From contig JAAYUL010000078.1 in the NCBI GenBank assembly GCA_012517675.1, forward strand, positions 1-33,015: a stretch of 33,015 nucleotides of DNA, written 5' to 3'. Below, piece after piece: positions 1 to 7,740 of the stretch (its first letter is position 1; every line of letters starts with the position of its first letter). The notes under the pieces are model-generated. The model worked only from the letters and a program-made list of their open reading frames with translations. It ran no database searches and was not told the DNA's origin. The translations under genes and the position numbers were made by a program. This DNA is from Clostridiales bacterium. GTDB lineage: Bacteria; Bacillota; Clostridia; Oscillospirales; Acutalibacteraceae.

Positions 1-546
1 GAAGAAGTGATGGAACAATGCTCTTCCGGGCTGTTTTAAACCCACTATTTTGATTCGGCCGAAAATTTCGGCGTACAGCGGGCTGACAATCGGGAGTGTA
101 CTGTAAAACTCCGGAACAGTACAGCTGTCCTTAATGCTGTCGGAAACAATCACACAAAACATATTCAAAATCTTTTTTCGTCCGAGAAAGCTCTTTTCAG
201 CGTCGGGATAATCCGTATTTTCCTCTCTTTCCGCATCAAAGTCCTGATCCCAAGCAAATTCAATCGCATACGCCAGAAACATTTGCAGTTCGGCTTCCGA
301 GTTGAAATTATAAACTACCGGAAAAAGATCGATGAATTTCCAGTAGCAGCCCTGACAATAAATTGCCTCGGCGAAATAACGGGCTGCTTGTTTGCTGAAA
401 GACTTCTTTTCCTTTAACGAAGGCAGCCTTTTCCCGGTCAGAATTTTACTCAATCCGCTGGGGGTCATGTGCATGCTGATTGAAAAATCTGTTTTGGGTA
501 TCTGTGCGATGTTGATCAATTTTTCCAGCAACCTGCCAATTTTCAT
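1..546 (-). CDS. Helix-turn-helix (XRE-like) protein, 3' end beyond window
   Basis: An open frame reads from an ATG at 546 to the left edge without a stop, so only the first 182 residues are seen. A GGAGG-type site lies just upstream of the ATG. Residues about 1-45 resemble a Cro/XRE helix-turn-helix, with the segment SGLSKILTGKRLPS typical of the recognition helix and the turn after it. The rest is an acidic/aromatic helical region with no family I recognise. The gene is divergent from the surface protein at 783, and the 236-bp A/T-rich gap between them must hold both promoters. A role in controlling the adhesin-sortase genes is inference from position only. The C-terminal part is not visible. 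Confidence 0.75.
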   Translation of the reverse strand, partial: MKIGRLLEKLINIAQIPKTDFSISMHMTPSGLSKILTGKRLPSLKEKKSFSKQAARYFAEAIYCQGCYWKFIDLFPVVYNFNSEAELQMFLAYAIEFAWDQDFDAEREENTDYPDAEKSFLGRKKILNMFCVIVSDSIKDSCTVPEFYSTLPIVSPLYAEIFGRIKIVGLKQPGRALFHHFF

Positions 547-782
547 CTTGTTCCTCCAGTATAACCGCTGATCCGAAAAATTTCCTATAATATCATATTA
601 TACATGGCTTTCCAACGCTGTGCTTGCCGATCAAAGAAAAAGAAACAGGAATAATTTCTTTTTTTGTCTATTGCATATAAGAATATTGTCTATATTTTCA
701 AGCAGGTTTTGCGCCTGTCCTATACAATAAAATAGATGCTGTAAATGAAGTTTTACCAAGAAGTTATTTTGCTAAGGAGAAC

Positions 783-3700
783 ATGAAAGCTATGATAAAA
801 AACAAGAGACGGCCGCTGATGAGTTGGACGATGACGCTGGTGATGCTGCTGAACGTCCTTTTCCCTTTAAGCACGGCATACGCCGCAAGCGTCGGAAATA
901 ATCTGACTGATTTCACCGCGAAGATCAGCCAGAACGGAACGGAAATCGCGGAAGGCGGCACGCTGGCAAGCGGCGAGCCCATCACCGTCGGAATTTCCTT
1001 CGGCGTGCCGGTTCTTGGCGACGACCCGACCCCGGCCAATCCAATCCGGAAGGGCGACACCGCAACTTTTGAACTGAGCAGCGCTTTTAAGGTAATTTCC
1101 AGCGACAGTATCGCCTTAAAGTTTGGAAGCGTCACGGTTGGCCATGTCAGCTTTTCCACAGATTCCGGCACGAATATGGTCAGTGCCCATGTCGTCTTTG
1201 ACGGAGATGACGAAGTCTTCGACGGAACAGACCATACGGTAACATGTAAATTCAGCGCGAATTTTGAGTATGACGCCAGCGGCGACGCGGGCAGCGCAGG
1301 CGACCATCTGATTACCATTCTTGGAAAAACATATACCGTTGTGGTCCCTGCCCCCGAAATTCAATATCAAGTGACAAAATCGGGAACGCCCGATCTGTCG
1401 TCCAAGAGCATCACATGGATCGTCAATATTTCCGCTGTGCAGGCCGGTTCCGACATTTCTTTATCCGGCTATCGGTTTTCGGACGATTTAAGTGCGGTGG
1501 GCAACTATATTTCCGGCTCTTTTCAGGCAGGCGGCGTGTCTGCCGCCCCAACGGTGGACGGGAGTACGATTCGTTACGTCTTCCCGGACGGTTCAACCAG
1601 TCCCCAGCAGATCACCTTTCGAACCGAGATACCGGACAATTCGTATTATTCCTCCACTCAGCAAAAGATCACCAACAAAGCGCAGCTTCTTGACGGGGAA
1701 AACAAGGTCGTGAACGAGGGGCAAACGACCGTTTCGTTCACTCCCAAATGGATTGAAAAGGCGGGAACATCCAGCGACAGCGGGAGCAGCGGTACATACG
1801 ATCCGAAGAACCGCACGATTACCTGGACGATCACGGCCAACCAGATGGGGGCTGCGCTGAATCACGTGGTGATCACCGATCTGCTGCCGGACGGATTAAC
1901 CCTGAAGTCCGCAAGCTGGCAGGCTTGGAACGGAACCGCGTGGGGAACCGCGGCCCCGGTCTCACCGAATGGGAGCGGCGAGTATGCGATTGGCGATATT
2001 AATTCCAAAATCCTGCTCACCATTGTGACGAATGTGCCGGACGAAGATTACACGACCGGAACCAGGACATACACCAACTCCGCCAAAATACGCTGGGACG
2101 GCCTGCCGGGCACCGGCATCGGCAGCGGCAACGTGAATGTGGGAGTGGGGTACAACGCGATTACCAAGTCGGGCGTGGCGGATCCTGCGAACCGCAGCGT
2201 TCACTGGACCGTCAATGTCGATACAAAAGGGCAGAGCATTCCCGACTTGAAGGTGTACGACCTTTTGGTCTATGGAAGCGGTTCAAGCGGGTTCAGTGTT
2301 TCTCAGGCGACGGGGTTCCCCGCAGGCATGACCCCGACGGACCTCACGCCGCGCTATGACCAGCAGTATATCGACGGTTCTTTCAGCGGGTCGGGTCTTG
2401 GCATAACCGTTCATCCGATTCTGCAGAACGGCAAACGGGTGGCCGACCTGCTGGAGATCACGGGCCTGTCCGCCGCCGCGCCGAACGCCTTTATCTTCGA
2501 CACCCTAGTTGTCAACCCGGACGTTTTCGCCGGAAACAAGACGTCCCAGGTATGGAATACCGCCGGCCTTTTCAGCGCCAATGCGAAACTGAACGCAGCG
2601 TCCAACAAGGTCAATTACCCCAGCAACATGCTTGCCAAGGAAATGCTCAAGCGCGAGGCGATATCCGATCCCTCGGCGGGAGTGAACAATAAGACGACGA
2701 ATGCCGCGGACGGCTTCGATTATGTGGACAAGTCGGTGATTTTCCGACTGAGCGTCAACGCGGACGGCATGGATTTGAGTCATATGACCAATGCCTCCGG
2801 GCAGAGCTTGGGCGCCGCCACCGTCACCGATACTCTGCCTGCCGGGTGGGAGTTCACGGAAATCGCGCCCGGAAAGGACTATCTGATTTTCGCCGGAAAT
2901 ACCGGCGGCGCTAAATCCGTCACGGCAAGCGGCACCCCGCTGGAAACAGTGACGGGACTGAGCGCCGATTTTACCGCCGACGGAACGGCAAAATTTACGT
3001 TCAGCGATTTAAAGGCTCCCTACGTGATTCTGGTGAAGGCAAAGCCCACCGACGAAACCGCCGCCGGATATTTCGACGCAAACAAAACGACAACGGTGCG
3101 CAACAACCTGGCTTTGTCCACCGAAAACTGGACTCCGGGTGTGACCGCCTTCCAGGATGTTTCCATTACCAGCAAACTGCTGGAAAAATCTCTGACCGCA
3201 CCGGCTGCCGGAGAATTACGCTGGACCGTGGATTACAATCCATATGACCTTCCGCAGCCCGGTACAAAACTGGAAGATACCCTGCCCGCCGGTATTGATT
3301 TGCGCACGGACTCCAGCGGGAAGCTTCTGTTGTCCGACGGCAATATTGCCGTTCACGAGATGACCCTCAATTCGGACGGCAGCGATACCGTGGGGGATGA
3401 GGTCGCCCTGAAAATCGGAGAAAACCTGTTTTATGACAACGCGACGAGGGTTTTGACCTTTCTTATTCCCGACAGCGCAAAAGCCTACCGCTTCAGTTAT
3501 CTCACGGATATCACGGGAGAGCCCGGAACCGTATCAAACAAGGTCGCGTTATACGGCGACAGCGCAAAACAGGAAGAAACCGCGCAGCCCTATGTGATTA
3601 CGGCTGCTGACGGCGAGGCCGCTTTGCAGCGGAACGGCTGGATCGTGATAACCAAAACCGACGGAGCGGGAGCTCCGCTCGCCGGCGCGGAATTTACGCT

Positions 3701-5189
3701 CTTTGCCTCTGACGGACAAACCGTCATCCGAAAGGGTTCCACCGGCAGCGACGGTACGGTAAAATTAAAGACAATTCCGGATGGGGAATATATCCTCCGG
3801 GAAACGCAGGCTCCGGCGGGCTACACCCCGGACAGCCGGACCCATTCTCTGACGGTGACGACCACCGGCTCCGCCGTAGTCGCTTCCATCGACGGCAAAA
3901 CCGGAAAAGGCTCCAATGCCGTTACCGTACAAAACTACCTGAAAGGCACGGCCGGGAACGTGACCGTCAGCAAAACGGTTGCCGGGAATGCGGCAGATGA
4001 TAAAAAGCAGTTTGATTTTACGATCACTTTTGCCGGAGCAAACGGGACTTATCATTATGCCGGTCACGGCGTACCGGACGGAACGATCAAAAGCGGGGAT
4101 ACGGTTTCTCTCGCTCACGGACAGAGCATCACGATTTCCGGCCTGCCGAAGGACGCCGCTTATGCGGTGAAGGAAGCGGATTACTCCGGCAGCGGGTATT
4201 CCAAGGCCAGCACGGGTGAAACCGGGACCATCGCGGCCGACGCCACGCAGACCGCATCCTTTACGAATACGAAAAACGGGAAGGAACCCGACCGGCAAAC
4301 CGGAACTCTGACCATCAGCAAAACGGTTGCCGGAACCGGAGCCGATACGTCTAAAAAATTTACCTTTACCGTTACCTTTACCGGAGCGTCAGGCTCCTAT
4401 CACTATACTGGAAACGGCGTGCCGGACGGAACGATCCGCAGCGGTGATACCGTTTCTCTCGCCCACGGGCAGAGCATTACCATCACGGGGCTGCCGGATG
4501 GCGCAGCATACAAGGTGAGCGAGAATGCATCTTCCGCGCGGGGTTACTCCGTGAAAAGCACGGGAAGTTCCGGCACCATTTCTTCTTCTCAGGACCGGAC
4601 GGCTGCCTTTACCAATACGAAGCTGCCGGATTCCACAGGCAGCCTGACCGTCCGCAAAACCGTCACGGGCCAGGGTGCAGACCTGAGCAAAAAATTTGAT
4701 TTTACCGTTACCCTTACGGATGCGCCCGATGCTTATCCCTACACCGGAGCGTCCAACGGAACCCTTCGCAGCGGCGATACCATCTCTCTTGCAAACGGAG
4801 AGAGCATCACGATTACCGGCTTGCCTGAGGGCGCCGCGTACACCGTGACGGAGTCCGATTATACCGCCGACGGGTACACCGCCGCAAGCGTGGGGGCTGC
4901 CGGCGTCATCGCTGCCGGCGCCTCACAGTCCGCGTCGTTTACCAACCGTTGGAGCAGTACCCAAAGTAAACCCGAAACGCCGGAAAATCCTTCCGACAAC
5001 ATCGGCGACGGGAATATCCCGCAGGGTACTGCGAACGGAGGCGGAACCGGGATGCCCAAGACGGGAGACAGCCAAACCGGCAGCCTTGCAAAGTTCGGAT
5101 TCCTCTTCTTCTCCACTGCTCTCGCAGTCCTCGTTTCCGCCGATTTGATCCTGCGAAAAAAACATTCCGGGAAAAGGTACCGTAAATAA
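783..5189 (+). CDS. Sortase-anchored adhesin/pilin-like surface protein with repeat domains
   Basis: This 1468-residue secreted protein is probably linked to peptidoglycan by the adjacent sortase. It has a basic start and a hydrophobic segment ending LSTAYA (signal peptide, about residues 1-35). Several isopeptide or DUF11-like modules follow, marked by D-x-LP-x-G motifs near residues 361, 680 and 830. A SpaA/Cna_B prealbumin-like domain lies at about 956-1030 (PLAGAEFTLF then LRETQAPAGY). Three ~110-residue repeats span about 1058-1390. The C-terminus has the sorting signal MPKTG at residue 1424, a hydrophobic stretch and a basic tail (RKKHSGKRYRK). AAGGAG is only 3 nt before the ATG at 783, so the ATG at 792 is an alternative start. 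The domain makeup fits adhesins or pilus shafts stabilised by intramolecular isopeptide bonds. The ligand is unknown. Confidence 0.9.
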   Translation: MKAMIKNKRRPLMSWTMTLVMLLNVLFPLSTAYAASVGNNLTDFTAKISQNGTEIAEGGTLASGEPITVGISFGVPVLGDDPTPANPIRKGDTATFELSSAFKVISSDSIALKFGSVTVGHVSFSTDSGTNMVSAHVVFDGDDEVFDGTDHTVTCKFSANFEYDASGDAGSAGDHLITILGKTYTVVVPAPEIQYQVTKSGTPDLSSKSITWIVNISAVQAGSDISLSGYRFSDDLSAVGNYISGSFQAGGVSAAPTVDGSTIRYVFPDGSTSPQQITFRTEIPDNSYYSSTQQKITNKAQLLDGENKVVNEGQTTVSFTPKWIEKAGTSSDSGSSGTYDPKNRTITWTITANQMGAALNHVVITDLLPDGLTLKSASWQAWNGTAWGTAAPVSPNGSGEYAIGDINSKILLTIVTNVPDEDYTTGTRTYTNSAKIRWDGLPGTGIGSGNVNVGVGYNAITKSGVADPANRSVHWTVNVDTKGQSIPDLKVYDLLVYGSGSSGFSVSQATGFPAGMTPTDLTPRYDQQYIDGSFSGSGLGITVHPILQNGKRVADLLEITGLSAAAPNAFIFDTLVVNPDVFAGNKTSQVWNTAGLFSANAKLNAASNKVNYPSNMLAKEMLKREAISDPSAGVNNKTTNAADGFDYVDKSVIFRLSVNADGMDLSHMTNASGQSLGAATVTDTLPAGWEFTEIAPGKDYLIFAGNTGGAKSVTASGTPLETVTGLSADFTADGTAKFTFSDLKAPYVILVKAKPTDETAAGYFDANKTTTVRNNLALSTENWTPGVTAFQDVSITSKLLEKSLTAPAAGELRWTVDYNPYDLPQPGTKLEDTLPAGIDLRTDSSGKLLLSDGNIAVHEMTLNSDGSDTVGDEVALKIGENLFYDNATRVLTFLIPDSAKAYRFSYLTDITGEPGTVSNKVALYGDSAKQEETAQPYVITAADGEAALQRNGWIVITKTDGAGAPLAGAEFTLFASDGQTVIRKGSTGSDGTVKLKTIPDGEYILRETQAPAGYTPDSRTHSLTVTTTGSAVVASIDGKTGKGSNAVTVQNYLKGTAGNVTVSKTVAGNAADDKKQFDFTITFAGANGTYHYAGHGVPDGTIKSGDTVSLAHGQSITISGLPKDAAYAVKEADYSGSGYSKASTGETGTIAADATQTASFTNTKNGKEPDRQTGTLTISKTVAGTGADTSKKFTFTVTFTGASGSYHYTGNGVPDGTIRSGDTVSLAHGQSITITGLPDGAAYKVSENASSARGYSVKSTGSSGTISSSQDRTAAFTNTKLPDSTGSLTVRKTVTGQGADLSKKFDFTVTLTDAPDAYPYTGASNGTLRSGDTISLANGESITITGLPEGAAYTVTESDYTADGYTAASVGAAGVIAAGASQSASFTNRWSSTQSKPETPENPSDNIGDGNIPQGTANGGGTGMPKTGDSQTGSLAKFGFLFFSTALAVLVSADLILRKKHSGKRYRK
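3957..4953 (+). repeat. Three tandem ~110-residue pilin-like repeats inside the adhesin
   Basis: Repeat units begin near 3957, 4303 and 4639. Each starts with a strand of the form (L/V)T(V/I)xKTV, continues with a KKFxFTVT segment, a central SGDT(V/I)SLA(H/N)G(Q/E)SITI(S/T)GLP and ends A(S/A)FTN. The Lys near the start and the Asn in the closing FTN are placed as in domains that form Lys-Asn isopeptide bonds (known for this fold, inferred here). Units 1 and 2 are much closer to each other at DNA level than to unit 3, suggesting a more recent duplication. Confidence 0.8.
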
Positions 5190-5200
5190 ACCAAAGGAAA

Positions 5201-5239
5201 GCCGGCGGCGGGAATCATGATTCCCCTGCCGGTTTTTTA
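5201..5239 (+). terminator. Intrinsic terminator after the adhesin gene
   Basis: A GC-rich stem (GCCGGCGGCGGGAATCATG and its partner ending CCCCTGCCGG) is followed by six T residues. Its core is a perfect palindrome. It lies between the adhesin stop and the sortase start, so it may reduce read-through and set adhesin:sortase ratios. Confidence 0.85.
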
Positions 5240-5260
5240 TCAACCAACGGAGATATAAAG

Positions 5261-6052
5261 TTGAAACACGCAAAAAAATCGAATCTGCACCGGAGCTTAC
5301 ATTTTCTGATGGTCCTGTGCGCGGCTGGGCTTCTATGTTCCGCTTTCCTCCTGCTTTACGAGCATTGGGAGTATGCCCAGGGCGATGCCGCCTATCGGCA
5401 GCTTCGCCGGATCTCGGGGTCCGCTGCCGTTCAGACCGGCGCGCCGGCACAGCCTGCCGGCAAAGCGGCGGCAGAAGAAAAACAGAATCAACAGGGGATT
5501 GACTTTTTATCCCTGAAAAAAATCAACCCGGATGTGGTGGCTTGGATCACCTCAGCAGGCACGGAAATAGACTACCCCGTTGTACAGGGCAAGGACAACG
5601 CCTATTATCTTCGGCACCTGTTCACCGGAGCACGCAATAAACTTGGTTCCATTTTTATGGATTCCCGAAACCACGGGGACTTTTCCGATCGGAATACAAT
5701 CCTATACGGCCATAACATGAAAGACGGTTCCATGTTTGCTTCGTTGGCCAAGTACAAAGACCAAAGCTATTACGACAGCTTTCCCGCCATGGCGCTGAAT
5801 ACCCCCGGCGGCGACTTCCAAATCGAGCTGTTTGCGGGAATTCTCGTTGATGGGAATCAGGACTCTGTGCGGGTCGATTTTAAGAATGATCGGGATTTTC
5901 AAAGTTATATTGATTCGCTCAAAAAGGCTTCTGCTTTTCGGTCCAACACAGTGGTGAAGAGCAATGACCGGGTTCTCACATTATGCACCTGCTCCGATGC
6001 GTTCCAGAATGCCCGGTACGCCTTATTTGGAAAACTGACGCCCGTACCGTAA
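5261..6052 (+). CDS. srtB: Class B sortase
   Basis: Cysteine transpeptidase of the outer membrane face that cleaves a sorting motif and joins the protein to the cell wall. The TTG start at 5261 is supported by GGAG 8 nt upstream. An N-terminal hydrophobic anchor lies at about residues 10-32. Catalytic features are His151 in LYGHNM, Cys244 in TLCTC (family signature TLxTC) and Arg252 in NARYALFGKL. The 263-residue length is usual for class B. It follows the adhesin gene by 71 nt across a terminator and is its likely partner; the substrate motif would then be MPKTG. Clostridial class B sortases that accept (S/P)PxTG-type signals are known, so this pairing is plausible. Whether it anchors monomers or polymerises pili cannot be told from the sequence. 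Confidence 0.92.
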   Translation: MKHAKKSNLHRSLHFLMVLCAAGLLCSAFLLLYEHWEYAQGDAAYRQLRRISGSAAVQTGAPAQPAGKAAAEEKQNQQGIDFLSLKKINPDVVAWITSAGTEIDYPVVQGKDNAYYLRHLFTGARNKLGSIFMDSRNHGDFSDRNTILYGHNMKDGSMFASLAKYKDQSYYDSFPAMALNTPGGDFQIELFAGILVDGNQDSVRVDFKNDRDFQSYIDSLKKASAFRSNTVVKSNDRVLTLCTCSDAFQNARYALFGKLTPVP

Positions 6053-6258
6053 CTCATGCACACCGGTGAAGACGGTGCGCCCGCAATGCTTTTCGGCTCG
6101 GCGGGATCACCGGAGAGACGTACCGGGATAATGGAGTGAAAAGATTTTGCGGGCGTTTTGATGAAAAACGGAATCGGATGGGGCGCAAAAGTGGAACAAA
6201 TTCAAATGTTGTGCAATAGCGACAAAATTATTCCACAAATATTTGATATTATATGATA

Positions 6259-6287
6259 TTGACAGACGGGAGAATCTCCGATATAAT
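6259..6287 (+). promoter_or_regulatory. Consensus sigma-A promoter for ncRNA copy 1
   Basis: TTGACA at 6259-6264 and TATAAT at 6282-6287 are separated by exactly 17 nt, a perfect match to the housekeeping consensus. The expected start at about 6293 coincides with the 5' arm of the RNA's closing stem. Confidence 0.9.
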
Positions 6288-6292
6288 AAAAG

Positions 6293-6572
6293 CAGGTTCC
6301 AGGGATTACTGAAATAGGAAATACCTAAATGCAAGACCGCCACATGATAAATGTGGAACGCAAAAGTGCGATTGCAGCAACACGAGAGTGAAGCGAATCA
6401 CGGGTTTGGCAAATGGATTATGATTGCAATCAAAGAGTATGGTATTGGGCTGTAAGGTTCAGGTATCAATCGGAGAGAACAGTTTGAGTTCAGAAGTCGG
6501 ATTTGAAAGCTTTTCAGTAAAAGGGTCGGCATTGCGGTTTCACTTATCAAGGTTCTCTGGAACCTGTTTTTG
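6293..6572 (+). ncRNA. Structured non-coding RNA, copy 1 of a tandem pair
   Basis: About 280 nt between a perfect promoter and a T-rich end. The ends pair: CAGGTTCCAG at 6293 with CTGGAACCTG ending at 6566, followed by TTTTTG, so the closing stem also serves as terminator. Internal hairpins include CCACATgataaATGTGG, CGCaaaagtGCG, CACgagaGTG with a GNRA loop, and TGGGCtgtaagGTTCA at 6446-6461. No open frame with a ribosome binding site fits the transcript. A second copy 600 nt downstream keeps the helices with compensating changes. I cannot assign a family. It does not show the landmarks of tmRNA, RNase P or SRP RNA. A 6S-type RNA or the clostridial raiA motif should be tested. Confidence 0.8.
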
Positions 6573-6616
6573 TTCTTTTGCATTTATCGCCGGAGCGGCC
6601 GCCAATCAACAAGGCA

Positions 6617-6649
6617 ACAGGGTGTTTTGCGGCACCCTGTTTTTATTTT
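6617..6649 (+). terminator. Intrinsic terminator downstream of ncRNA copy 1
   Basis: ACAGGGTG and CACCCTGT form an 8-bp stem with an 8-nt loop, followed by TTTTATTTT. It backs up the terminator built into the RNA's own closing stem. The rest of the gap to copy 2 (about 6650-6858) is GC-rich with no gene I can support. Confidence 0.8.
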
Positions 6650-6858
6650 GGCTTTATTTGCCTGCCGCTGCGAGCTAAGGCTCCGCCGCGAAGCCGAGCG
6701 GTCCTTCCGATGCGTGCGGGCGCCTCAAGACCGGCCGGCTCCGAGAGCGCCGAATGGCCGGGTGAGCTTGTAAATGCGCGGATGGCCGGTCGTTGGGCAC
6801 ATCAAATTGTTGACAATATGCACAAAAACATTCCACATAAATTTGTGAATATATGGTC

Positions 6859-6887
6859 TTGACATAAGAGGAAATCTCCTCTATAAT
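6859..6887 (+). promoter_or_regulatory. Consensus sigma-A promoter for ncRNA copy 2
   Basis: TTGACA at 6859-6864 and TATAAT at 6882-6887 are again 17 nt apart. The spacer differs from copy 1 while both hexamers are perfect. ATTCCACA occurs upstream in both copies, a possible upstream element. Confidence 0.9.
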
Positions 6888-6892
6888 AAAAT

Positions 6893-7176
6893 CAGGTTCC
6901 AGGGATTACTGAATTAGGTCAATGCTTAAATGAAAGACCGCCACATGATAAATGTGGAACGCGAAAGTGTGATTGCGGCAACACGAAAGTGAAGCGAATC
7001 ACAAATTTGACAAATGGATAATAATTGTAATCAAAGAAAACGGTAGGAAGTTGTAAGACTTCAATATCGATCGGAGAAAACAGTTAGAGTTCAGAAGTCA
7101 GGTTTTCAAGCTTTCACAAGAAAAAAGGGTCGTCATTTTTGGTAAACTTACAAAGGTTCTCTGGAGCCTGTTTTTT
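6893..7176 (+). ncRNA. Structured non-coding RNA, copy 2 of a tandem pair
   Basis: Homologous to the RNA at 6293 along its whole length. The closing stem is CAGGTTCCAG with CTGGAGCCTG (one A-U pair becomes G-U), then TTTTTTG. The apical hairpin GAAGTtgtaagACTTC at 7047-7062 replaces all five base pairs of the copy 1 hairpin while keeping the TGTAAG loop. CGC/GCG becomes CGC/GTG, and the GNRA loop GAGA becomes GAAA. The block around CCACATGATAAATGTGG is identical. These are the changes expected of a selected RNA structure. The transcript ends just before the convergent HPRT-like gene. Function is unknown. Confidence 0.8.
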
Positions 7177-7182
7177 GTCTGT

Positions 7183-7228
7183 AAAGATCAAAGGGAAAGG
7201 CGTTTATGCGCCTTTCCCTTTGATCTTT
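7183..7228. repeat. Perfect 20-bp inverted repeat spanning the end of the HPRT-like gene
   Basis: Arms 7183-7202 and 7209-7228 are exact reverse complements around a 6-nt loop that contains the HPRT-like stop codon. One arm encodes the last eight residues of that protein. There is no U-run on either side, so it may be an RNA-end stabiliser or a bidirectional terminator between converging transcripts. Confidence 0.85.
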
Positions 7229-7740
7229 GCGATATACGGAAGGTTGCGGCCCTTTTCATTGACATCCAGGCCATAACCGATCAGCCGCTCTTCTTTTGAA
7301 ATTTCAAACCCCACATATTCAATCGGAATGTTCAGGAGCTGCTCGGCCGGCGAATACAGCAGGGTGCAGATTTTGATGTCTGAGGCGCCTCTGGTCTTCA
7401 GATTTTGCAGCAAATAACCAAGCGTAAGTTCAGAGCGGATGATGTCCTCAATCACCAGGACATGCTTGCCTGCGATATCATAGTCCAAATCTTTCAGGAT
7501 TCGAACCACGCCGGTTTGTCCGGTGGAATTTAAAACCCCAACCGAAATCAGATCGATCTGGAGCGGAAGATCGATGGCCCGGGAAAGATCGCAAAGAAAA
7601 TATAAAGCTCCCTTCAGCACTCCGACCAGAATCAGGTCTTTTCCCGCGTAATCTTCCGTAATTTGTTTTCCCAGCGCGCAGATTCGTTTGTTCAGCTCTT
7701 CCTGGCTTATGGCAATGCGTTTCATATCAATCGGATCCAT
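7204..7740 (-). CDS. Hypoxanthine phosphoribosyltransferase homologue, catalytic residues missing
   Basis: About 178 residues with the type I phosphoribosyltransferase fold. VGVLKGALYF, GVVRILKDLD, VLVIEDII, KICTLL, YVGFEI and RNLPYI follow bacterial HPRTs closely. The usual EDIIDSGLT loop reads EDIIRSELT, so the catalytic Asp is Arg102 and the phosphate-loop Gly is Glu104. The KPERR segment that carries the purine-contacting Lys reads YSPAEQ. Purine salvage activity is therefore doubtful and a binding or regulatory role is likely (inference). I chose the ATG at 7740, preceded by AAGGGTG at a 6-nt distance; a GTG at 7749 is possible. The start lies inside the 3' end of the upstream kinase-like gene, so the two are probably coupled in translation. 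Confidence 0.85.
   Translation of the reverse strand: MDPIDMKRIAISQEELNKRICALGKQITEDYAGKDLILVGVLKGALYFLCDLSRAIDLPLQIDLISVGVLNSTGQTGVVRILKDLDYDIAGKHVLVIEDIIRSELTLGYLLQNLKTRGASDIKICTLLYSPAEQLLNIPIEYVGFEISKEERLIGYGLDVNEKGRNLPYIAKIKGKGA

Noticed and set aside
6079..6155. CGCCCGCAA...TTGCGGGCG repeat after the sortase gene, possible terminator
   Set aside because: The 9-bp arms are separated by 59 nt, too far for a typical intrinsic terminator.
6293..7176. tmRNA, RNase P or SRP RNA as identity for the tandem RNA
   Set aside because: No tag frame and tRNA-like ends, no RNase P core such as GAGGAAAGTCC, and no SRP GGAAGGAAGCA-type motif are visible.
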